Shown: piece by piece, positions 24,124 to 34,101 of the stretch
Layout: each line of letters starts with the position of its first letter
Position numbering within the stretch: the stretch's first letter is position 1
Source: Arabidopsis thaliana
Lineage: Eukaryota; Streptophyta; Magnoliopsida; Brassicales; Brassicaceae
Assembly (NCBI RefSeq): GCF_000001735.4
Contig: NC_003076.8
Span: 620,001 to 684,000, forward strand
DNA length: 64,000 bases
Direction of reading: 5' to 3'
Made by a program: the position numbers and the translations under genes
The notes under the pieces: model-generated
What the model saw: the letters and a program-made list of their open reading frames with translations, nothing else
Databases searched by the model: none
Told to the model about the DNA's origin: nothing

Positions 24124-24457
24124 TAATCAGGTTTCTTCCTGATCAATTAGATAGACCAACAAGTGTACTCTACAAATTTCGAATTTTTGATAATGCAATT
24201 GCCTGTTTCTTAGCATGTGAATTATTATTGCAAAGATCGAAATTTGGTTTTAAATTTATGGTTGAATCTACACAGAACTGGAAAGATAGCTGTCAGATGA
24301 TTATTTAGAAGACAACTCTTTTGTTTATTTAGAAGATTGTATACAATATGATGGGCATTGAGATGATATGCAATCTTTCCCCATTCTTTTCTGCATATGG
24401 TTTGAATTAGCATAAAATACAATGATGACTGATTAGTAATGTAACAGTCGGAGGCAG
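24124..24457. other. Convergent 3' ends of BIN5 and the PPR-SMR gene
   Basis: 334 nt of AT-rich 3' UTR sequence shared by two convergent genes. I see nothing else in it. Confidence 0.6.
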
Positions 24458-27400
24458 CTACTTTCTGCGCTGCAACCACTGATACAGAGACGCCTTTGTA
24501 ACCATCAACCTCTCCAGAATCGCAGGTCTCCTCGTTGAGGATATACTAACAAATGACTTAGTGTTCTCTTGGTCTGCATCATCTACACAGTGTGCATCCT
24601 GTATGATATTTCTTTGTCCAGCAGGAAGAACCACAAGAGACAATTCATCTCGTAGAAGCTTCACTAGCGCTTCTTGCACAGTAATCTCTTGCTTTCCTGA
24701 AACGGTATTTGCTTCATCGGTTCCTATGATAATCAACACATCATCTATTACAACGTCACCTGCAAAGGAGATTCAGTTAGTTACAAGTGTTTTTTAGTCT
24801 CTACTGGCATAAAATTCAACAACATTTGATTTTTTTGTCCTAACTTAAGCTGCATGTATGCTGTTCCCGTTTGAAATGTTTACCGAGTCAAAAAGTTACT
24901 ACATGAGAGAGAGAATGTATTGGTGTCTTGAATCTTACCTCGCATATAGTCTTCCTTGATCATTCGCAAAACTGCTAGAACAACAAGTCGAGCCTCAATC
25001 TGTAAATGGATGCAAAAGTTTGACATGGTCATATCGCTGAAAGAGTTAAATTGATAGGACTACAAGCACATATGAATATTTCATTGTCTCCAGTAACTTA
25101 CCTTGGTAAGTCCTTGAAGGTCAATTGCAAGGTTTCCAGCTGTTCTCTCTTGCATGTGTGTAGCTACTTTTTCAATGAGTAGGCTTACAGGTCTCCCTGC
25201 GTTATCTCCTTCTTGGTCGCTTATTTTATCTTGGCTCTGACCGTTTTCCTGTATGACTCCTTCGCACCACTCCTCAATAAGTTCCTTGAGAAAGTGATCG
25301 TTAGGTTTGTACCTGCAGTGTTGTGGCTTTGTTTGTGAGTAAAAAGGAATGCCTCCTTACTTGTTGCGGAACCATCAGGAAGAGAAATGAAAGTAGACCA
25401 TAAAAGTAAAAATTGTTCATACCCTGCATTTCGCATGTCCTGATATATAGCCAAGCATTGCCGCACTTCAAGTAAAGAACCATATTTGCTTCGTGCTTTA
25501 AGAAGTGTATTATATGTCACCTGAGAAACAATTTTCTAGACTGAGAAATGCTGAAATAAATTTTGAAACGGCTTCCATCTTTAGGAAATGCATTCCGTCA
25601 ATTTAGACTACTCTAATAATAGCTTTGGACTTTATATGCATAATTTTATACACATCACTGATAATTTCAGTCTGCTGATTCTCTCGAAGGTGGCGTTAGT
25701 AGCTGAAAGGGACAAAAAGAAACAAAGCAAATTCGAGGAGGAGAATTACCCAGTTTGGCTTAATCTGATATCTCCTCATCTCCTCAAACAAAGAAAATGC
25801 CAACTTCAAACATTTATTTTCCGCACAAATCTGCAAGATAATAAGGTCTGGATCTTCACACCTTTGAGTTGCACAATAATTAACAACAAAGCAGAAATGT
25901 TGGCACCACTAAGAGAGAGATTAATACCTTGATTGCTGTTGTGTATGCAACAACATCAGGTCTGGTTCCAGCCGAATGCATAGTTCTCAAAATCTGTGCT
26001 GGAAAAGAATTTCTATCAGGGAACTTATCATATTACTGCAAATCCCATCATTGATATTATGAATGTATCTGGAAGCTTATAAACAAAAGCTGGAGAAGTA
26101 TGATCACCTTAATGCTATATCTCTGTTTTAGGAAAGAGATTTGAATGATTAATTTTAAAAAAAAAATCAAGAGAAAAGTTAACTCACCCGTACAGCACCT
26201 TCTACATCGCCTGAACCTCCACACATATCAATCAAAGTCGACCATGTTATTTGATTAGGTGAAAGACCTAGGCTCTTCATCTCATCCATCAATTCTTTTC
26301 CTCGATAGTAATCAGTACCACAGGCTTTCAAGAGTATATTATATGTAGCAGTTGTTGGCTTGAAGCAAAATCTCTTTGAAGCTTGGATATAAGGTGAATT
26401 AGAATTGCGATTCACCAAAGACCCAGGACCATTATTTTTCAATATATTTGGGCTGGAAGTGCGACCTTTACTAACTATGTCATCTGCATATAAGGATTCA
26501 TTAACGGAGCTTCCTTTCCAAGATTGAAAAAGACGAAAAGCTCTGTCATACTGGCAAGCTTCAACGCAAGCATGCAGTAGGATGTTGAAACATTGAGAAT
26601 TAGGCTCGCAGCCAGATGCAAGCATTTCTTCAAATAGGTGATTTGCCTGCTCTACTAAACCTGCATTGGCACATGCACTGATTAATGATGACCATGTATG
26701 AGTATTTGGGGTTACACCAACAGATTTCATATCATCTTTGACTTTGAGTGCCCATTTCCACATCTTTGCATCTGCAAAAACCTGATCTTAAGACATTATT
26801 CAGAGACTTAGGGATATAAAAGCAAAAACTAATGATAAACTTAGTTTTCCAAAAATACTGATATTGTACCTTTATAATAGTACAATATGTAAAGGCGTCC
26901 AACTTCAACAATCCGGAAGATTCCATTCGTTTTGCTTCTTTGTATATATCCTGGGCAAGATCAACCCGTCCAGCCAGGCAACATGTTTTCAGTAGTATGT
27001 TGTAGGATGTCATGTCAGCTGTAACATCAAGTATCTGCCCATGACATGTAGAGTTTCAAGGTCAGTCCACACCCACTCCTAAATCTAAAATACTCTCTAG
27101 ACAATTCAAATACTTGTATTCAAGAGACAGAAGAAAGAACATACCTGCATATTCTTGTATACTTTTAGTGTGTACCCAAGATCATGGGAATTAACATTCA
27201 TTAGACTGTTAATAACATAAATATTTGGCTTAATGTTTTCTTTGAGAAGATCCTGCCACAAAATTATGAATTAACTACAAATCTCAAATGCAGGATGGCA
27301 GACAAAATCGAGCGTAAAGGATACTTACGCAAAAATACAGTATAATTAGGGAATTACCTCATATATGTACCTCGATTTAACGTAATCACCACACAGGCCA

Positions 27401-28421
27401 CAAACATCTATCATCGTTCGGCATATATACATGTTAGGAGTATCCAAAATCTGTTTGCAGGCTTCATATGCTGTCATAACAGAGACCATATCTCCTTTCT
27501 TTCCGAAACCATGAATAATTCTACAAAGCAATAACTCTGTATGCGGCAAAAGACATGCGTATCTGCATTCAATAATCATCAAATCGTTAGCAGAACACAC
27601 TACATCCAGCATTCTTGTAATAACTTTCTGAATTTGAAAACCATTAACCTGAATCGTTATGTGGGAAACAAGGCTTACCTAATAGCTAATTGAGGATTGG
27701 AAATTTCAACACAACTCTTTACAACATCAAAAGGATCCACCAACTCTTTGATTTTGAATCCGAGACCTGAAATAAGAAGCAGGTAATCAATTCAAGAGTT
27801 CATAGTCACAGTGTAACAGCAAGAATTGATATAGTATTTACCGGCAAGTATCTCCATTAGATCAATAGCTTTCTCCACTTGCACAGAGTTAGCCATTGCT
27901 CGAAACTGTTTCCTCATTAATTTCACAGACGAATCATCGACAAGGTCCAATGGAGCAATTCCTACCTTCTCAATTCTCTTCAAAGTGTAAACGACGCTCT
28001 CAATCTTACCTTGTCGAAGATTCGACGAAATCCCTTTCGATAAGAGATCATAATCAACCATGGAAGCGAAACGAGCCACATTAGCTCCGGACTCTGCAGC
28101 CAAAGTCTCGGCGATGAGAGCGACGTCCTCAATTCGACCATCCTCAGCTAGCTTCGAGGCAAAATCAGCGTAATACTCAAGCGAGCCATCTGGAATCCAT
28201 CTTACGACATTGGAGAAGTGGCTAGAGAGAGAATGAGTCGCGGAGACTGAAGCAGGAGAAGGTGAATGTTGCTGCGGTAGTGACGGAAGTAGCTTGGTGA
28301 AAGAAGAATTGGATTTAGTTTTCCGGTTGGACTCTGGTGCTGTGGCGTAACAGCGACGGTGGTGATGGTGAGGATTGGTTATGGCGGAGGAGGAGCCAAA
28401 GACAATAACAAAGTCTCTCAT
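24458..28421 (-). CDS. PPR-SMR protein, probably plastid (AT5G02830-like)
   Basis: Twelve exons: 28421-27842, 27766-27679, 27562-27358, 27252-27145, 27034-26870, 26781-26188, 25993-25928, 25830-25750, 25520-25423, 25312-25102, 24999-24939 and 24759-24458, for 852 aa. The Ser/Thr/Pro-rich, acid-poor N-terminus looks like a plastid transit peptide. P-class PPR repeats follow, such as SYNILLKTCCLAGRVDLA, HTWSSLISACANAGLVEQA and TWSTLIDMCGGSGDVEGA. From about residue 725 the IDLQGL segment and what follows resemble a small MutS-related (SMR) domain, but LDxH reads IDLQ and the TGxG loop reads IIIGTDEA. I recall this locus among the Arabidopsis PPR-SMR set with GUN1. It should bind RNA in an organelle; its target is unknown. 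Twelve exons are many for a PPR gene. Confidence 0.9.
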
Positions 28422-28793
28422 TCCTCGCCAACGGTTAGGATCATCATCGTATCATCATTGTGGCTCAGTTTTTCTGGTTTTCTAATTTCATGTAAATCAA
28501 ATGGATTGGATTTGAAAGGCTATTTTTACAACTTCCACACCGGACCGGATTTGTAGTGTTAAAATACACCGGTATATATAAACCGATTTGGTACTTTGAT
28601 TTTAAATTTTAAGAAATAAAATAAGAAAAAGGAGAAAAATGGATGGCCTGAAATTGCAAGCGAAGCGTCTCCACATATTATACACCAACTTCTTGCCCGC
28701 CATGTGGATATCGTCGTCATTTCTCTCTCTAACCCCTTCTCTCTTCAGTCTCTCTCTCTCTAGACGATCTCTATCTTGAATAAAATACCGATA
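28422..28793. promoter_or_regulatory. Bidirectional promoter of the PPR-SMR gene and RVE4
   Basis: Only 372 nt separate the two divergent ATGs. The interval has a TATATATA-like tract at about 28573-28580, a TTGCCCGCC box near 28693 and a CT-rich leader just before RVE4. No complete evening element is visible. A clock gene sharing so short a promoter with a PPR gene could lead to co-expression. Confidence 0.6.
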
Positions 28794-31204
28794 ATGACCT
28801 CAACCAATCCGGTGGTCGCCGAAGTAATACCGGCGGAAACTTCTACAGATGCTACAGAGACGACGATTGCAACGACGGAAGCTGGTGAAGCACCGGAGAA
28901 GAAGGTGAGGAAAGCTTACACAATCACCAAGTCTAGAGAGAGTTGGACTGAAGGAGAACACGACAAGTTTCTGGAAGCTCTTCAATTGTAATTTTACCGC
29001 GCTCTTTTTTTCTTCCACCAGCTATTTGATTGACTGATTCTTTGTGTTTCGAGCTCTAATTTATAGCTGAATTTTGCGTAATTTCGCGTAATTTCTACTT
29101 AATTTGCTTAATCAGATCGAAGTTTGGTTATGTGGTAGATCATCTGGAGTTTTGCGTATGCAATTGGATTTTGCAGAAGCAACAATGTCTTCTTTGATTT
29201 GTTAGGTTGGATTGTATATTCGATAGATCAGAATTTATATTAATCGCTGATGAATGTTTCTTCTCATAAAACCGAAGTATGGTTTAAGCTTATCTTAGGT
29301 TGCCAAAATGATTGAGTAGAGGACTTGGCATCTGGTTTCTGCATAAATAGTGGTATTTTGCAGAAGTCGTATCTTTCTTTATTAAAAATGTTTAACATGA
29401 GAACTGAAAAAACTTACTACAAGTCAGCTTTTAGAGCTATGCATGAAACCAATTTCCAACTACAGTCCTAAACTACAATTCAGATTTTGGTAATGGTTCG
29501 TTACTTCCACATATTACATTGCTCTTTTGTGTGTGTGAAAGGCTTCTCTCTCTTTTAGAAAAAAGAATCTTACTTTGTCCTGACAATTTTCTCGTGTCCT
29601 TAGGTTTGATCGTGACTGGAAAAAGATAGAAGATTTTGTTGGTTCAAAGACAGTTATTCAGGTTTGAGATCAGCTTCTTTGGATTTTTGGTTTAATATAC
29701 AACCTTGGCACATTTCCCCACTCAATCATCCTGTGCCTGTTTGATTTACTGCAGATCAGGAGCCATGCCCAAAAATACTTTCTAAAGGTCCAAAAAAATG
29801 GGACTTTAGCACATGTTCCACCCCCTAGGCCTAAGCGCAAAGCTGCTCATCCATATCCTCAAAAGGCATCGAAAAATGGTTAGTTCTATTGTAATAGATA
29901 TTACTTTGGGTTGACAGATGGAGTAACATGTAATCAATCTGATTTCAACTCAAATCTGCAGCTCAAATGTCGCTTCACGTTTCCATGTCCTTTCCTACTC
30001 AAATAAATAACCTGCCTGGATATACTCCATGGGATGATGATACATCTGCATTGTTAAACATTGCTGTAAGTGGGGTTATTCCACCAGAAGATGAACTTGA
30101 TACTCTTTGTGGAGCAGAAGGCATGCGTTCTCATCTGTACTCAGTTTTTATATTTTGCTTTGGTAGTCTAGTCACTCTATCTTCTGAAGTTTTCATATGC
30201 TAAATGCGGCTTACATATCATTGTTTCAGTTGATGTTGGATCAAATGACATGATAAGTGAAACTAGTCCTTCAGCATCTGGTATCGGAAGCTCAAGCAGA
30301 ACACTATCAGATTCTAAGGGTTTGAGACTGGCGAAACAAGCTCCCTCAATGCATGGTAATTATCTGAACAATTGAGGGACTATTTCTTAGTTTTCATTTT
30401 GTGGTGGACGCTGTTGTAATGGTTGCTTTGCAGGTCTTCCTGATTTTGCTGAGGTTTATAACTTCATTGGGAGTGTGTTCGATCCTGACAGCAAAGGCCG
30501 CATGAAAAAGCTCAAGGAAATGGATCCTATAAATTTCGAAACTGTGAGTTGGAGCTTTACTTGCCTTTAGATTAACTGATATGTGTGTTGCAGCATATCA
30601 ATCATTTAGTCTTCTTCTTTGAGTTCCCGAATAAATTCAGCTGTGTGAGAAGATAAATATAAAGATCAGTACTTGCAATATATAGATTCACGAGTTGGAA
30701 ACACCAAAAAGCCAAAGTACCATGATTCTATGGAGATGTTGGTCAAATAATGGGATTGTTACAACCATGAGTCAGTTTTAGGTGTCATGGTACCTATTTG
30801 TAGCTGTCAGTGATTGTTCTTTTTCCTAGTATCCGTCACTAATCACAGTTTTTCTTGCAGGTTTTGCTGTTGATGAGAAACCTCACAGTGAACTTGTCAA
30901 ACCCTGACTTTGAACCTACTGTAAGTTATAATTTTATCATTACTTCTGTGCTCGTTGAGTATGTGAGGCACATTTGTCTTTTCGTGATAAGAATGAGTGA
31001 GAAAAAGTCTCTAACAGCTAACAAACCTACTTACTATCTGCCTTGAAGTTTAACTATAGAAATTAAGACTAGTTCGCCTTTAGTGTGTTATGTTTTTAAC
31101 CGTTCCAATGATTAAATGAGGATTGTTGTGCTCTATGAGATATAATCTAACCATAATTTAGTCTGAATATGTTGATGCTGCAGAGGAAGGTCATGAACAC
31201 TTAA
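28794..31204 (+). CDS. RVE4: REVEILLE 4 / LCL1, MYB-like clock activator
   Basis: Eight exons, 28794-28987, 29604-29661, 29755-29878, 29962-30120, 30230-30355, 30434-30543, 30861-30920 and 31184-31204, encode 283 aa. The single MYB repeat starts at W51 and ends in SHAQKYF at 87-93, the plant clock MYB type. The [13 protein letters not shown] basic region follows. The C-terminal part ([16 protein letters not shown] onward) is the LCL domain that contacts LNK coactivators. Known function (AT5G02840 by recall): with RVE6 and RVE8 it activates afternoon and evening genes; it also has heat and cold roles. Intron 4 has a GC donor. The ATG is the first in frame; an upstream TTG is not a start. The last coding exon holds only six codons and the stop. 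Confidence 0.95.
30121..30229 (+). other. GC-AG intron 4 of RVE4
   Basis: The only donor that keeps the LCL-domain frame is GAAG followed by GCATGC at 30121; the acceptor is TTTCAG at 30224-30229. The intron is 109 nt and phase 1. Reading through it gives about 27 extra codons and a stop at 30201-30203, which leaves the MYB repeat but removes the LCL domain. Confidence 0.8.
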
Positions 31205-32025
31205 GCTCTTAGCTGTTTGTGCACTCAACAAGTTATATATCTTCTTGACGACTTCTTGCTCGCAACAACTCTCTACCAGCTATCAAGTAAGTTTGGTGTT
31301 ATACCGCATCCCTCCGACACCAATATAAAACACTATAATAAGAACGTTCGCATTGACTTAATAGATTATATCGAAACCTAACACCACAGTTCACTAAGGT
31401 TTTCACCTTAATGTTTCTCATTTGTTACTGTAGTTATTGTCTCACATGATCGAACGTCATAATAAGAATGATCTGTAGATCATAACTGTTATATTCTCAG
31501 CGTTGCTGCTATTATTCTGATTACACTACCCTTAAGGTCTTAAGAATATTGCTCTTACGGTCTACCAAATTGCTATTGATCTCTGTATATGGTGGATTGT
31601 GTCAGATGCATTCTACGGTTGTTGTCTGAGGAGAACATAACTGAGTCGTCGTCACAAACAAGAGGAACATATGCAGTTTCGGTCAGAACCAGTCGTGTGA
31701 ATGGTAGATATATGTATGTGTGTGTAGAAAATGGTTACCAATTGTATCTTCTTTTTGATAATTATTTTTTCATGCCTTTTGTAATATGTAAGTTTCTTTA
31801 CCTCGTTCTCTGATTGGTTATTTTCTGGTTATCTGTTTAACCAAAAGCTATGTAACACAGTAGCAAATTGTTACTTAACTCGGAAGTGAGATACATAACT
31901 CTGTTGTATTGCACTTGTATCAAGCGTTAACGTCCATGATTCGTCTCTGTTATTGTCAATAACAATTGTTCGAAAGCCAGGTTAATGGTAATTAGGAAAT
32001 TGAACCGTATCGGTATGGTTTTAGC
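30869..32025 (+). repeat. Source block of the RVE4 3'-end duplication; includes RVE4 3' flank
   Basis: This block (exon 7, intron 7, exon 8 and about 800 nt of 3' flank) recurs in the same orientation at about 36568-37600. Shared landmarks include TTGATGAGAAACCTCACAGT, TGCTCGTTGAG, CTGCAGAGGAAGGTC, TTAACCAAAAGC and ATTGTCAATAAC. The interval 31205-32158 is RVE4 3' UTR and MED4 upstream DNA with no other gene. Confidence 0.85.
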
Positions 32026-32158
32026 GGGTCTTTAGACTTTTCTAATTGATACTGAGGGTTTGCGAATTTTGTATAAACAGTTGAACACTAAACAGAGAAG
32101 AGAAGCTTCGTCTCTTTAATTATCTTCGATTTAAGAGATTCTTTCGCCGTCGGCGAAG

Positions 32159-33439
32159 ATGCTACAGCATCAGATCGTACAATCTCCGGCGAGATTAGGG
32201 TTAACAGGTCCTGGCTCTCCTTCCGTACAAAATCCGACGCCTACTCGTCATGGCCATCCAACCTCTTCTTCATCTTCCCAATCTCAGCACCAACAGATCC
32301 AACAACAGCCTAATCTACTTCCTTCCTCCACCGTCGCCGCCGCTTCCTCAGCCTCAGCTTCGGCGGCTGTTTCATCCTCCGCCTTGCTATCGCTCCTTCC
32401 TCCATTACCGCGAGCTCAAGCTCTTCTCCAGCAGATGGCGGTTTTGACATCTAAGCTCTTCGACGTCTCTCCCAATCGAGCTATCTGGCTCTCAGCTTTC
32501 CGTGGCTCTCTCCCTTCGTTCCTCTCCTCACACTCGTTACCACCTCCGCCGCCGCTTGAAAACCCTAGTCCTTCATCCACGAAGGAGATCCTCTCTCAAT
32601 TCAATTCCCTCCAGACTCAGCTCTTCGAAGCCGTTACAGAGCTTCAAGAGATCCTCGATCTGCAAGACGCGAAGCAGAAGGTGGCGCGTGAGATCAAATC
32701 CAAAGATTCATCTCTTCTCGCTTTCGCTAACAAACTCAAGGATGCAGAACGTGTTCTCGATATGCTTGTTGACGACTACTCCGATTACCGCAAACCAAAA
32801 CGAAGCAAAATTGAAGAAGATGACGAAGACAATGATAATGAGTCTTCTTCTTCTTCAACCACAGTTTCGTCTCAGCTCAAGTTAAAGGACATATTAGCTT
32901 ACGCTCACAAGATTAGCTACACCACATTTGCTCCGCCGGAATTCGGTGCAGGGCAAGCACCTCTCCGTGGTGCATTACCACCAGCTCCACAAGACGAACA
33001 AATGAGAGCTTCCCAGCTCTACACTTTCGCTGATCTTGATATCGGTCTGCCGAAAACAGTAGAAAACATGGAGAAGAAGGTTGAAGCACTGATTGAGCCA
33101 CCACCACCACCAGAAGCTATGGATATATCTGCTATTCACAACCTGCTTCCGCCGAATATCGCAGTTCCTTCAGGATGGAAACCAGGAATGCCAGTCGAAT
33201 TGCCTAGAGATTTACCATTGCCACCTCCTGGATGGAAACCAGGCGACCCAGTTGTGTTACCGCCACTGGAGTCAATTGCTGCACCTAGAGCAGAGGATCA
33301 TCAACATATGAGACCTTCTCAGGGACTCCACAGACCGCCTGATGTCATACAGGTCCGAGCTGTTCAACTTGACATTTTGGAGGATGATGATAGCAGTGAT
33401 TACAGCAGCGATGATGCAAGCTCAGATGATGAGGATTAA
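32159..33439 (+). CDS. MED4: Mediator complex subunit 4
   Basis: Intronless, 426 aa. The N-terminus is low-complexity (Ser, Gln, Ala, Pro). The central coiled-coil region (LKDAERVLDMLVDDY, then the ILAYAHKISYTTFAPP segment) is the MED4/Vitamin-D-receptor-interacting signature. Near the C-terminus two GWKPG units sit in Pro-rich repeats (SGWKPGMPVELPRDL and PGWKPGDPVVLPPL). The tail is very acidic (DDDSSDYSSDDASSDDED). Known role: MED4 is an essential middle-module subunit of Mediator, which bridges transcription factors and RNA polymerase II in the nucleus. The WKPG repeat looks like a plant elaboration. The start is the first ATG, about 60 nt into an apparent leader. Confidence 0.95.
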   Translation: MLQHQIVQSPARLGLTGPGSPSVQNPTPTRHGHPTSSSSSQSQHQQIQQQPNLLPSSTVAAASSASASAAVSSSALLSLLPPLPRAQALLQQMAVLTSKLFDVSPNRAIWLSAFRGSLPSFLSSHSLPPPPPLENPSPSSTKEILSQFNSLQTQLFEAVTELQEILDLQDAKQKVAREIKSKDSSLLAFANKLKDAERVLDMLVDDYSDYRKPKRSKIEEDDEDNDNESSSSSTTVSSQLKLKDILAYAHKISYTTFAPPEFGAGQAPLRGALPPAPQDEQMRASQLYTFADLDIGLPKTVENMEKKVEALIEPPPPPEAMDISAIHNLLPPNIAVPSGWKPGMPVELPRDLPLPPPGWKPGDPVVLPPLESIAAPRAEDHQHMRPSQGLHRPPDVIQVRAVQLDILEDDDSSDYSSDDASSDDED

Positions 33440-34101
33440 TCAACATTGTGATTGATGGTTCTCTGTAAGGTAATGATTTGACCAATGTTACTGCTAATTC
33501 TTGATCAAGTTTGATTTTCTACTTGGTTTCGTTTTGTTTAGCAGTGCCTTTATGTGGATAGATGTTAGTATATGCTTCATCGTTATCAGTATCTTTGATG
33601 TATCAAAGTTGTTTCTTACGAAAACCCTGGATTCTAATTCAGTTTACAGAATTATTGGTTATCTTTTTTCCAGAATCATTCTTTAGCTTCAAATTTCAAA
33701 TTATTAGTAAAATTCAGAATGTTCAACTATTGGAGTTATGCAACTTGACATTTTGGATCGATCTCTCTATACGACAAAGTAAAATCCCTCTTAGGTCATA
33801 CATACATATCAGAGGCTCTTTCTGCCCATTTCTTTATTGTACAGTTTATTGTTCCATTTGGGCTTCTAATAATATAATGGGTTGACAAAATAAGTAGTAG
33901 CCCATTTAGATCTAACCTGTTGAATCTGGACTAGCCACGTGGTCGAATATAATTGTAGGGAAATAAAACTAAAATTGTGTTCTTGGAACAAAAAAATATA
34001 ATAAAAAAAATCTGACAAAAATATCCATTCATTTCTCTTCTTCTTTCACTCTCGGTTGCCTCCTGGTTCTTTTCTAGTTTCTACTACTACTACTACCTCT
34101 A
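33440..34101 (+). other. MED4 3' flank and P-class PPR promoter
   Basis: The MED4 3' UTR fills the left part. A perfect palindromic G-box CCACGTGG lies at 33935-33942, about 160 nt before the PPR ATG, with a GGGCTTCT/GCCCATTT site-II-like pair just upstream (33860-33905). The leader ends in a TAC repeat (34082-34096). There is no other gene. Confidence 0.5.

Noticed and set aside
32502-32885. 127-codon frame inside MED4
   Set aside because: Overlaps the well-supported MED4 frame and has no recognisable domain.
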